Positions 8,650 to 15,400 of a DNA stretch of 29,748 nucleotides are shown piece by piece. The DNA lies in contig JAZUNS010000137.1 in NCBI GenBank assembly GCA_045604285.1, forward strand, positions 1 to 29,748. Reading direction: 5' to 3'. A program made the translations under genes and the position numbers. The notes beneath the pieces were generated by a model. It ran no database searches and had not been told where the DNA came from. It worked only from the letters and a program-made list of their open reading frames with translations. The DNA is from SIG636 sp045604285. GTDB lineage: Bacteria; Bacillota; Clostridia; Oscillospirales; CAG-382. How positions within the stretch are numbered: the stretch's first letter is position 1; every line of letters starts with the position of its first letter.

Positions 8650-9864
8650 TTACACCTTCAGGAATAAGTCCATAAGCTTGTAACCGTCTTCAAGATAAAC
8701 GCCGCCTTCATAGCCGCTCTTTTCATCGTAAACCTTTATGTTGCCCGCACGCTTCTGGTTGCTCTTATAAATAACAAAGGGAACGGCATCCAGCGTATGG
8801 GTTCTTGCGGAGATAGGCGTGGGATGGTCGGGTGTAAGCAGTATTTTGTAATGCTCGCCCGCTTTGTCAAGCTCGTTCATCATGTAGCCAAGGATCTCCT
8901 TGTCTATAAGCTCAATAGCCTTAACCTTGTTGTCTGCCTCACCTCTGTGGCCGCACTCATCGGGCGCTTCAACGTGGATGTAAACAAGGTCTTTGCCGTT
9001 CATAAGCTCTCTAAGTGCAACGTCAGCCTTGCCCTTGTAGTTGGTATCGATATTACCGGTTGCACCTTCAACCTCGGGTGCATCCATGCCTGCACAAAGC
9101 CCTATGCCCTTAATAAGGTCAACGGCGCAAACAACGGAAGCATCAAGGCCCGTAATGTCCTTAAACGCAGGCAACGCGGGTTTTTTGCCGGGGCTCCACA
9201 GCCACAAAGAGTTAGCCTTTTTCTTACCTGCCGCCGCCCTCTTAAGGTTAAGAGGATGGTTGTTAAGAAAATCAAAGCTTTCCTTCATAAGCTTAAGGAA
9301 AGGACGGCTGGTATCCTTGGTAGGCAAATACGCCTTAACGCTTTCGCCAAGAATATCGTGGGGTCTGGAAAAATCATAAAAAGGCGGGCAGTTCTTCCAT
9401 ATAAGGCAATGACGGTAGCTAATACCCGCATAAAGCTTAAAGGTATCGTTGGCAAAATGCTTGTTAAGGTCTTCAATAAGTATGCGTGCCTCTTCGGTGG
9501 GAATCTCATCCGAGGAATGGTCCAGCATAATTTTATCTTCGTAGGGCTCGCCCATGTCGGAAAGGGCAACAAGGTTTGCACGGATAGCCGTTTCGTCCTC
9601 TGCCATGTTAATGCCCATGCTTACCGCTTCAAGAGGAGAGCGTCCCTTAGAGTATATTTCGGGGTTGTAGCCCATAAGCGCAAGGTTTGCCGTATCACTT
9701 TCGGGGGTCATGCTGCGGGGAACGGTAAACGCTCTTCCGTTGATGCCCATTGAGGCAATATAGTTCATATTGGGCTTATCAGCCGCTGCCATAGGGGTTT
9801 TGCCGCCAAGCTCTGCAATTGGCAGATCAGGCATACCGTCGCCCACAAGAATAATATATTTCAT
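8650..9864 (-). CDS. apgM: ApgM-type cofactor-independent phosphoglycerate mutase (alkaline phosphatase superfamily)
   Basis: The 404-residue protein starts VGDGMPDLP (metal-binding Asp9). It has PESDTANLALMGY near residue 55, with the nucleophilic Ser56 position, then HVEAPDECGHRGE near 296 and TPDHPTPISARTH near 343, which supply further metal ligands. This is the archaeal-type phosphoglycerate mutase family, which interconverts 3- and 2-phosphoglycerate in glycolysis and gluconeogenesis. A bacterial subset has been proposed to be an alternative homoserine kinase, and sequence reading alone cannot decide between the two. The length is typical and there are no breaks. It is the first gene of a two-gene minus-strand unit and has a good promoter. 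The region before the ATG has only a weak AAAGAAAG Shine-Dalgarno sequence next to a strong hairpin. Confidence 0.9.
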   Translation of the reverse strand: MKYIILVGDGMPDLPIAELGGKTPMAAADKPNMNYIASMGINGRAFTVPRSMTPESDTANLALMGYNPEIYSKGRSPLEAVSMGINMAEDETAIRANLVALSDMGEPYEDKIMLDHSSDEIPTEEARILIEDLNKHFANDTFKLYAGISYRHCLIWKNCPPFYDFSRPHDILGESVKAYLPTKDTSRPFLKLMKESFDFLNNHPLNLKRAAAGKKKANSLWLWSPGKKPALPAFKDITGLDASVVCAVDLIKGIGLCAGMDAPEVEGATGNIDTNYKGKADVALRELMNGKDLVYIHVEAPDECGHRGEADNKVKAIELIDKEILGYMMNELDKAGEHYKILLTPDHPTPISARTHTLDAVPFVIYKSNQKRAGNIKVYDEKSGYEGGVYLEDGYKLMDLFLKV

Positions 9865-9874
9865 AAAATTTGCT

Positions 9875-9899
9875 TTCTTTAAGCAAAAAGCTTAAAGAA
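9875..9899. promoter_or_regulatory. Perfect hairpin in the apgM 5' untranslated region
   Basis: A 10-bp perfect inverted repeat (TTCTTTAAGC / GCTTAAAGAA) with a 5-base loop lies 10 bases before the apgM ATG. One arm overlaps the weak AAAGAA Shine-Dalgarno-like sequence, while a better AAAGGGG lies on the far side of the hairpin (9903-9909). It could control translation or act as an attenuator. The T-rich loop on the minus strand is not followed by a T tract, so it is not a typical terminator. Confidence 0.5.
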
Positions 9900-9928
9900 T
9901 TGCCCCTTTCATTATTTTTTGACATTTC

Positions 9929-9957
9929 ATTATATCACCTTTCTGCCGCCATTTCAA
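9929..9957 (-). promoter_or_regulatory. Sigma-A promoter for apgM and the beta-lactamase-like lipoprotein
   Basis: On the minus strand, TTGAAA (-35) and a perfect TATAAT (-10) are separated by 17 bases, about 65 bases before the apgM start. It is divergent from the promoter of the kinase/PqqD operon. Confidence 0.8.
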
Positions 9958-9989
9958 TAAAAAATTAAAACTTTTTGCTTTTTACCCGA

Positions 9990-10018
9990 TTGACTTTGCC
10001 ACTTAAGTAATATATAAT
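9990..10018 (+). promoter_or_regulatory. Sigma-A promoter for the HPrK-like/PqqD/S24-S26/NTase operon
   Basis: TTGACT and a perfect TATAAT are separated by 17 bases, 49 bases before the first ATG. The predicted transcript starts near 10025 and contains a small hairpin (AAAGGG / CCCTTT) ahead of the AGGAGG Shine-Dalgarno site. Confidence 0.85.
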
Positions 10019-10067
10019 TATTATGATTAAAAGGGTGTATTTGCCCTTTGGTTAGGAGGCGGCATCA

Positions 10068-10766
10068 ATGGCAATCTACAAGGTGTGTGATCTGTTTGTT
10101 AAAATGTCGCCCATATATAAGGATTTGGCACTAAGGGCAAAGCCTTTCCTTGCCAAGTCTGGCAGGGCAGATATGGTAATTTCCCTTGAGGAAGAAGACA
10201 TACAAGCCTTTGCAAAGGATAAAGGGCTTAGCCCTTCTCTGGCGGAATACCAGCTAAGCTGTGTAGAGTTTTGTAAACAGCTTTTAAGCTTTGGCGGCTT
10301 TGTTATGCACGCTTCGGCGGTGCTTTACGATAATGGCGTTTATATGTTTTCCGCCCCCAGCGGCATAGGTAAATCCACCCAAGCGGCGCTTTGGGTAAAA
10401 AATTTGCCGGGCGCCTGCATAATTAACGATGATAAACCGGCTATCCGTATACTTGGCGGCGTTCCTTACGCCTACGGTACTCCTTGGTGCGGCAGCGGCT
10501 ACGGAAGGCTGGCTAAAAGCGGCGTTATAAAGGCGCTGTATTTTATAAGGCGTAACGGCGTAAACTACGTTAAGCCCATGGATAAATCCAAAATTCCGTA
10601 TTTGATGTTAGAATCTATGCTTCGCCCCTTGGATAACAGCGATATGGATAAGCTGTTTACCGCCCTGGATGGATTTGTGTCTGCAGTTCCGATTTTCTCC
10701 CTTGATTGCAACACCAACGACGATGCGGTGCAAACCGCCCTTTCTGTAACGGAGGGTAAGCTATGA
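10068..10766 (+). CDS. HPr kinase-like P-loop protein
   Basis: The 232-residue protein resembles the C-terminal kinase domain of HPr kinase/phosphorylase. It has HAS at 81-83, a Walker A loop APSGIGKST at 96-104, INDDKP at about 119-124 (position of the HPrK acidic pair) and GTPWCGSG at 137-144. It lacks the HPrK N-terminal domain, so it is not the carbon-catabolite HprK. Related stand-alone kinases occur next to PqqD and nucleotidyltransferase genes; in some lasso-peptide clusters they phosphorylate the peptide. Here it is the first of four overlapping or closely spaced genes, with AGGAGG 8 bases before the ATG and its stop overlapping the next start (ATGA). The substrate is unknown; phosphorylation of a peptide or small protein is inference from relatives. 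Confidence 0.8.
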   Translation: MAIYKVCDLFVKMSPIYKDLALRAKPFLAKSGRADMVISLEEEDIQAFAKDKGLSPSLAEYQLSCVEFCKQLLSFGGFVMHASAVLYDNGVYMFSAPSGIGKSTQAALWVKNLPGACIINDDKPAIRILGGVPYAYGTPWCGSGYGRLAKSGVIKALYFIRRNGVNYVKPMDKSKIPYLMLESMLRPLDNSDMDKLFTALDGFVSAVPIFSLDCNTNDDAVQTALSVTEGKL

Positions 10767-11029
10767 AAATAAAAAGCGGCTTTGTTTTAAGAAAACTCGG
10801 TGACGAGCATATAGTGGTCCCCACGGGCAACGCCAAGCTTCAATTTAACGGTATGATAAGCTTTAACGGCACCGGTGCGTTTATATGGCAGGCCTTAGAG
10901 AACGGCTTGGATAGGGAAGCCACCGTAAAGGCAATGACCGATACTTATAAGGTGGATGCAAGCACGGCTGCGGCGGATATAGACCGCTTTTACGGCAAGC
11001 TTAGGGAGGCGCGCCTTGTTGAGGAATGA
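10763..11029 (+). CDS. PqqD-family protein (RiPP recognition element-like)
   Basis: The 88-residue protein has the PqqD shape: N-terminal beta-strands (GFVLRKLGDEHIVVP), LQFNGMISFNGTGAFIWQAL in the middle, then a helical end with a DxD-rich stretch and final EARLVEE. PqqD-type domains bind the leader peptide of ribosomally made, modified peptides and present it to modifying enzymes. The gene overlaps the kinase by 4 bases and the S24/S26 peptidase gene by 14, so the products are likely made in fixed ratio. I found no recognisable precursor or radical-SAM or cyclase partner in the window. The family assignment is good, but the client is unknown. Confidence 0.85.
   Translation: MKIKSGFVLRKLGDEHIVVPTGNAKLQFNGMISFNGTGAFIWQALENGLDREATVKAMTDTYKVDASTAAADIDRFYGKLREARLVEE
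11003..11018 (+). promoter_or_regulatory. Shine-Dalgarno site and TTG start of the S24/S26 peptidase
   Basis: AGGGAGG at 11003-11009 lies 6 bases before TTG at 11016 and 9 before a second in-frame TTG at 11019. There is no in-frame ATG before the catalytic serine region, so a TTG start is the only reasonable reading. The site lies inside the PqqD gene. Confidence 0.65.
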
Positions 11030-11429
11030 TCAGGTGCTTCAGCTTATAAAGGAGCGTGTTGCTCGGGGTGACACCGCAACCCTTATAGTTACGGGCAACA
11101 GTATGGCGCCTCTTTTTAAAAGCGGTGTAACAACCGTAGAGCTGCGCTTACCTAAACGAATAAAAAAGTATGATATAGTGCTGTACCAAAGAAAGGACGG
11201 CACGGTGGTGCTTCACCGCGTGGTAGGTATAAAGGGCAACCTTCTTTCTTGCCGAGGCGATAACGAGATAGTCACCGAAAAGGGCGTAAGTCTTTCATCG
11301 GTAGCGGCGGTGGCGGTGGCATCGGAAACAAATGGCAAAAGAAAAAATTTGCAAGGTGCAAAAAGCAGGCTGTACGGCAGTATGCGTGGATTGCGCCGTA
11401 GCTTTTACAGAATATTCGGCGGCAAATAA
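11016..11429 (+). CDS. Soluble S24/S26-family peptidase-like protein
   Basis: The 137-residue protein has the signal-peptidase/LexA core: VTGNSMAPLF with Ser29 as likely nucleophile, a beta-strand region, and VVLHRVVGIKGN, where His67 occupies the place of the general base. A Ser-His pair is seen in SipW/archaeal-type signal peptidases, whereas most bacterial type I enzymes use Ser-Lys. No transmembrane segment is visible, so it is probably cytoplasmic. The last 30 residues are very basic (KRKNLQG, RGLRRSFYRIF) and could contact membrane or nucleic acid. Similar proteins are found beside PqqD and NTP_transf_5 genes. It may process a peptide or protein partner of the cassette; that role is inferred from position. 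It starts with TTG inside the PqqD gene. Confidence 0.75.
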   Translation: MLRNDQVLQLIKERVARGDTATLIVTGNSMAPLFKSGVTTVELRLPKRIKKYDIVLYQRKDGTVVLHRVVGIKGNLLSCRGDNEIVTEKGVSLSSVAAVAVASETNGKRKNLQGAKSRLYGSMRGLRRSFYRIFGGK

Positions 11430-11449
11430 GCCGCTGTACAGAGGGAATA

Positions 11450-13636
11450 ATGACAGCAACCGAAAAGTATTTAATTAAAGCCTATGCAGCGGCATTGGCG
11501 GGCAAAACCTGCACGGCAAGCTCCGAGGGTGTAAACCCTGAGGAGCTTTATCGTCTTGCAATGGCGCAGGGGGTTGCCAACGCAATATACTATTCCCTCA
11601 AGCAATTAAATCTTCCTCAGGCTTTCCGTGCAAGACTTGAGGATGCCCACAACAAAGCCCTGCTTTGGGACCTGACCCGTGAAGAGGAAGAAAAAAGGGT
11701 GTTTGCCGCCCTTGAAAAGGCTGATATAAGCTATCTGCCCCTTAAGGGCAGCGTTATGCGTATGTATTATCCCTCAACGGATATGCGCCTTATGGGTGAT
11801 ACGGATATAATGATAGACCCCTTCTCCCGCAAGGAGGCACGCAGGGTAATGGAGGGCTGTGGATACGACCGTACCGATTCGCACAGCGGCCACGATATAT
11901 ATAAGCACGAAAACGGCAACGTCTTTGAGCTGCATTGGAAGCCTGCCGACGGCAGCGATTTTCACAAAACTCTTATGGAGCGCACCGTGCCCGTAGGTGA
12001 CAGCGGCTGCAGACTTGCCCTTAACTTAAGCGATTTTTATATTTATATGCTGTCCCATCTTGCCCGCCACGTACGCACCTCCGGTGCGGGAATAAGAATG
12101 CTTGCGGATATAAAGGTGTTCTATTCCCGTTGCGGCTTGAAGCTGGATAATAAATATATAGGCGAAGTGTTGGAAACTATGGGGCTTATCCGCTTTGAAA
12201 AGCAGGTAAAAAAGCTTATACACACCATGTTTTACGATGCCCCCGCTGACGAGCTTACCGCCGATTTTGCCGAATATATAATGTCCGGCGGCGTTTTCGG
12301 CAGTGAGGAAACAAGCTACGCCAACAAGCGCGGCGATAAAAGCGCTTTCGGTTACTTTATCTCTTCGGTGTTCCCCTCCTTCAGCGCTATGAAGGAAAGA
12401 TATCCTTTCCTAAAGTATCTGCCTTTCATGCTTCCCCTTATGTGGGTGTTCCGCTGGTTTGCCCTGCTGTTTAGGGGTAAAAAGCCTGCGGCACGCTACG
12501 CCAAGGGTGCAGGCGTGGATAAAGCAACCCTAAAAAAGCAAAAATCCCTTATGACAAGGCTTGAAATAAAGCGTTATAAAAACGGCAAGGTTAGGATGAC
12601 CGCAGGGGATATAGCCACGGCGCTGTTGGTAGTAGCGGTGCTTATCTTTGCAACCGTATTTATAGGCAGAAGCTTCTTTATGGGCGATATCGGCTCCAAC
12701 CCCGCCGATGACAGCATGGCTGACGGCTCTGAGCAGATCTCTGCAGAAATATCTGACGATGCAGGCGGCGACAGCTCTGACGATTCACCCGAAATACCCC
12801 AGCGCAATTACGGCACCATCGGGTATAAAGAGGGGCTATACACCGGTTATCTGTACCAAGGCCTTCCCGACGGAACGGGAACCCTGGTGTTTAACAGCGG
12901 CGAAAGCTACAGCGGCAGCTTTTCTCAAGGCGAATTTAACGGCAACGGCCTTTACAAATACAACGACGGCTCCCGTTATGACGGAATGTGGTGCGAGGGC
13001 GAGATAAACGGTCAAGGCACCTGGTATATGCCCGACGGCAGCTTTATAGCAGGCGACTTTTTCGAGGGGCAGCCCACCGGCATCTGCGTTTACGAGTGCG
13101 CCAACGGCGACGTGTACGAGGGTACCTTAAAGGACGGCAAATGGCACGGCAAGGGCAAGTTTGTATGGACCAGCGGTGACGTGTACGAGGGCGAGTTTAA
13201 TATGGGTCAGCGCCACGGCAAGGGCAAGTATCTGTACAGCGACGGCGACAGCTACGACGGCGAATGGCTTAATAACGTTCCCAACGGCTACGGCACCTAC
13301 GTTATTTCCGGGGATAAGTACACGGGCGTGTTTATCGAAGGCGTTTTGGAGGGCGAGGGCATCGTCCTTCGCAAAAACGGTGACAGCTACAGCGGATATT
13401 TTGTTCACAACGTGTTTAACGACGATAACGCAACCTATACCTTTGGCTCCGGCGGTAAGTACGAGGGCGCCTTTGCCAACGGAAGCTTTAACGGAGAGGG
13501 CACCATAACCTATCCCGACGGCGATAAGGTAATAGGCAACTTTGTAAACGGATACCTCCAGGGCGAGGCAAAGTATTACTACAGCCAAGAGGATAAGTGG
13601 AAGGATATTACCTACGTAGACGGCAAACCCCAATAG
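11450..13636 (+). CDS. NTP_transf_5-type nucleotidyltransferase fused to a transmembrane MORN-repeat domain
   Basis: In this 728-residue protein, residues 1 to about 340 match the uncharacterised nucleotidyltransferase family NTP_transf_5: LPLKG at 96-100, GDTDIMID at 116-123 (acidic pair D117/D119) and FELHW with E160 as a likely third metal ligand. A basic stretch follows, then one strong hydrophobic helix at about 386-411 and a Ser/Asp-rich linker. About 11 MORN repeats of roughly 23 residues (pattern YxGxFxxGxxxGxGxxxxxxG) fill 466-725. The likely topology is nucleotidyltransferase inside and MORN outside, because positive residues precede the helix, but this is inference. MORN repeats usually bind lipids or proteins. 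The gene has GAGGG before its ATG, is last in the operon and is followed by a terminator. No frameshift is visible. Target and reaction are unknown; NMP transfer to a peptide or lipid-linked partner is possible. Confidence 0.85.
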   Translation: MTATEKYLIKAYAAALAGKTCTASSEGVNPEELYRLAMAQGVANAIYYSLKQLNLPQAFRARLEDAHNKALLWDLTREEEEKRVFAALEKADISYLPLKGSVMRMYYPSTDMRLMGDTDIMIDPFSRKEARRVMEGCGYDRTDSHSGHDIYKHENGNVFELHWKPADGSDFHKTLMERTVPVGDSGCRLALNLSDFYIYMLSHLARHVRTSGAGIRMLADIKVFYSRCGLKLDNKYIGEVLETMGLIRFEKQVKKLIHTMFYDAPADELTADFAEYIMSGGVFGSEETSYANKRGDKSAFGYFISSVFPSFSAMKERYPFLKYLPFMLPLMWVFRWFALLFRGKKPAARYAKGAGVDKATLKKQKSLMTRLEIKRYKNGKVRMTAGDIATALLVVAVLIFATVFIGRSFFMGDIGSNPADDSMADGSEQISAEISDDAGGDSSDDSPEIPQRNYGTIGYKEGLYTGYLYQGLPDGTGTLVFNSGESYSGSFSQGEFNGNGLYKYNDGSRYDGMWCEGEINGQGTWYMPDGSFIAGDFFEGQPTGICVYECANGDVYEGTLKDGKWHGKGKFVWTSGDVYEGEFNMGQRHGKGKYLYSDGDSYDGEWLNNVPNGYGTYVISGDKYTGVFIEGVLEGEGIVLRKNGDSYSGYFVHNVFNDDNATYTFGSGGKYEGAFANGSFNGEGTITYPDGDKVIGNFVNGYLQGEAKYYYSQEDKWKDITYVDGKPQ

Positions 13637-13691
13637 AAACGCTCAAAAAAAGCGCAGACCGCAAAAATTGTAAAGACGAATAGCAGAAGAA

Positions 13692-13718
13692 GGAAACCGT
13701 TTTGGCGGTTTCCTTTTT
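13692..13718 (+). terminator. Rho-independent terminator of the nucleotidyltransferase operon
   Basis: An 8-bp stem GGAAACCG / CGGTTTCC with a 6-base loop is followed by TTTTT, 55 bases after the MORN gene stop. It closes the four-gene operon. Confidence 0.9.
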
Positions 13719-13856
13719 ATCGTAATTCGCGTTTTAAGGCTTAATGGTGCTTGCGATAAAAAACGTGCATACGACTTTTGCACAGTTTATGAATGTTGCA
13801 AAAATTTTACTCATTGAATTTGTAAAAAAATAACGAAAAATAGTTGCGCTGGCAAA

Positions 13857-14135
13857 TTGGGGTTGACAAAACGAGAAAGTGTGTCTTATAATATAAACGT
13901 AATAGGAAGTACTCATGAGACCAACACTCCCTCTGAAACAGGTTTAGCAAATTTAGATGTTTTGATTTATCGCAACGGGCAATTAGTTGCTTTGTCAGAA
14001 AATATGGGAACAAATTTGGAAGTGCTGCAATTTGTCGTTGAAGAAGGCGGCACATATACTGTAAAGATATATAATCGTACGTTTCAAGAAGGAGAAAACC
14101 TTGGAACTCAGTATGTTTCCGTAGCTTGGTATTGA
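13857..14135 (+). pseudogene. C-terminal remnant of a secreted beta-sandwich (PPC-like) protein
   Basis: The frame is open from an upstream stop at 13815 to TGA at 14135, with only TTG available as a start and no Shine-Dalgarno site. The translation contains ANLDVLIYRNGQLVAL, LQFVVEEGGTYTVKIYNR and a final YVSVAWY. This is the pattern of bacterial pre-peptidase C-terminal domains that end secreted clostridial proteases and surface proteins. No signal peptide or catalytic domain precedes it, so it looks like the tail of a deleted gene. A near-consensus promoter is embedded in its first codons, which argues that the stretch now serves as leader DNA for the lipoprotein gene. A short functional protein cannot be excluded. 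Confidence 0.55.
13863..13892 (+). promoter_or_regulatory. Consensus sigma-A promoter inside the gene remnant
   Basis: Perfect TTGACA and perfect TATAAT are separated by 18 bases. A transcript starting near 13899 would reach the lipoprotein ATG at 14168 with a leader of about 270 bases that includes the remnant. The 138 bases between the previous terminator and this promoter are AT-rich and show nothing else I can support. Confidence 0.75.
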
Positions 14136-14167
14136 TTACGATTCAACCAAAAGAAAGGGGAATATTT

Positions 14168-15262
14168 ATGAATGTAACGAGTAAATTTTTAAAGGCGCTT
14201 CTGTTTATCGTATTGTCATTGTTGCTTGTATTTACGTCTTCCTGCACAGACGCCGATACGGACGCGCCCAACGGCTCTTCCGTGGACGCTGGCAACAGTA
14301 TGAAAACCGATGAAACCGAAAGCAGTCAAAAAACTGAAAGTGTTGCAGAATTTGAAAGCAGCAAAACGGAATCCTCTGAAGAAGCTATCGACAGACTAAG
14401 CGACCTTTTTGTGGTTGAAAAGCCCGGTCTTGCAGGCAAAATAATGTTTGCCGCTGCAAGCGATTCAACTACAGCATCCGATAAAGCTTATGATTTTATT
14501 CAGGCAAGGTTGGGCAAGGACTCTAAGACCAAGCAGTTTTATGCCGCAACGAAAGCCGACTATGTTGCAAACGACCCCGTACCCGTAAGTGAACGTCCCA
14601 AGGCGGATTTCAGCCTGCTTAACCCTGCCCGCTACGAAATGCCCTATACCAACGAGTGGGGTGAATCACTTAAATATTACAGCGACGTTGGCTATTCCGA
14701 CGCAAAAACAGAGGGTTACGTGGTGTACGTTATGATTGAGGTGACTGCGGCGTCAGACCAAGCCATAGAGAAGATTGCCACCGAAAACGGCGTAACGACG
14801 ACCGAGGCAATTGCAATATTCCGCCAAAATATGGTAGAGCTTTTGACATCCTGCGGTATGCACGTAGAGGCACATTTCGACCTTATGTATTACGACACCT
14901 ACAGCTATTACAGATTATACAGCGACCAACAGTATAACGAGCATTTTGGGGAGGAGTACGAAGAAGTCACCCTTGAGGACTGTGCTTACGACACTGCGGT
15001 ATACGATAATTGCACACAGTTCTATTATGCTACCTACGCAACCATATTCCAGCTTGACTATCTTCGTCAAAAAGCAGAGGAGGAAAGCAACGATCTGTAT
15101 AAGATAGCCGTTATCCCCGTCAGCGGCTCTACGGTTAACCCGGAGGAATCTCCCTACGAGAGCCATAAAGGCGATGTAGACGACCCCAATGGTTTTTGTG
15201 AATTCCGAGCAAAATTTACTTTTTCCGAAATTGCATATAGGTTGGGTATAATTTTAATGTAA
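14168..15262 (+). CDS. Putative lipoprotein of unknown function
   Basis: I do not recognise this 364-residue protein. The ATG at 14168 is chosen over an upstream in-frame GTG because GAAAGGGG lies 7 bases before it and the signal peptide then starts correctly (MNVTSKFLKALLF, hydrophobic core, FTSSC with Cys26). A Ser/Thr/Glu-rich linker to about residue 75 is followed by an acidic, Tyr-rich globular part (MYYDTYSYYRLYS, YDNCTQFYYATYATIF) and an abrupt hydrophobic end YRLGIILM. It is likely an extracellular membrane-anchored protein. It stands alone between the promoter inside the gene remnant and a strong terminator. Possible roles include binding or regulation at the surface, but nothing in the sequence decides this. 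Confidence 0.75.
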   Translation: MNVTSKFLKALLFIVLSLLLVFTSSCTDADTDAPNGSSVDAGNSMKTDETESSQKTESVAEFESSKTESSEEAIDRLSDLFVVEKPGLAGKIMFAAASDSTTASDKAYDFIQARLGKDSKTKQFYAATKADYVANDPVPVSERPKADFSLLNPARYEMPYTNEWGESLKYYSDVGYSDAKTEGYVVYVMIEVTAASDQAIEKIATENGVTTTEAIAIFRQNMVELLTSCGMHVEAHFDLMYYDTYSYYRLYSDQQYNEHFGEEYEEVTLEDCAYDTAVYDNCTQFYYATYATIFQLDYLRQKAEEESNDLYKIAVIPVSGSTVNPEESPYESHKGDVDDPNGFCEFRAKFTFSEIAYRLGIILM

Positions 15263-15273
15263 CAATAAGCACG

Positions 15274-15304
15274 GGAAGCCGCCACGACAGCGGCTTCCTT
15301 TTTT
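15274..15304 (+). terminator. Rho-independent terminator after the lipoprotein
   Basis: A 9-bp perfect stem GGAAGCCGC / GCGGCTTCC with a 7-base loop is followed by T6, 11 bases after the stop codon. Confidence 0.93.
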
Positions 15305-15337
15305 GCATAAAATTTCCAAAAAAATATATAATAGCTA

Positions 15338-15366
15338 TTGACATAGGGGAAAATGTGTTGTATTAT
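15338..15366 (+). promoter_or_regulatory. Sigma-A promoter of the GntR/ABC operon
   Basis: TTGACA and TATTAT are separated by 17 bases. The -10 hexamer lies inside the left arm of a perfect inverted repeat, so binding there would block polymerase. Confidence 0.85.
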
Positions 15367-15387
15367 TGTGGTAGTACAATAATACAA
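15358..15387. promoter_or_regulatory. Likely GntR (YtrA-type) operator
   Basis: A perfect 12-bp inverted repeat, TTGTATTATTGT / ACAATAATACAA with a 6-base spacer, covers the -10 element and the transcription start and ends just before the AAAGGAGG Shine-Dalgarno site of the GntR gene. Its position fits autorepression by the encoded regulator. Confidence 0.8.
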
Positions 15388-15400
15388 AGGAGGCGGTTAC

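Noticed and set aside
8797..9753. 318-residue open frame on the plus strand opposite apgM
   Set aside because: Antisense to a clear enzyme gene; the translation has no recognisable domain and arises from the codon bias of the true gene.
10068..10766. Calling the first cassette gene HprK of carbon catabolite repression
   Set aside because: It lacks the N-terminal HPrK domain, is only 232 residues long and sits beside PqqD rather than lgt or other usual hprK neighbours.
13915..13947. 10-codon ORF (MRPTLPLKQV) after the 13863 promoter, with AGGA upstream, as a leader or RiPP precursor peptide
   Set aside because: Very short, lies out of frame within the gene remnant and follows the cassette terminator; no leader/core pattern can be argued.
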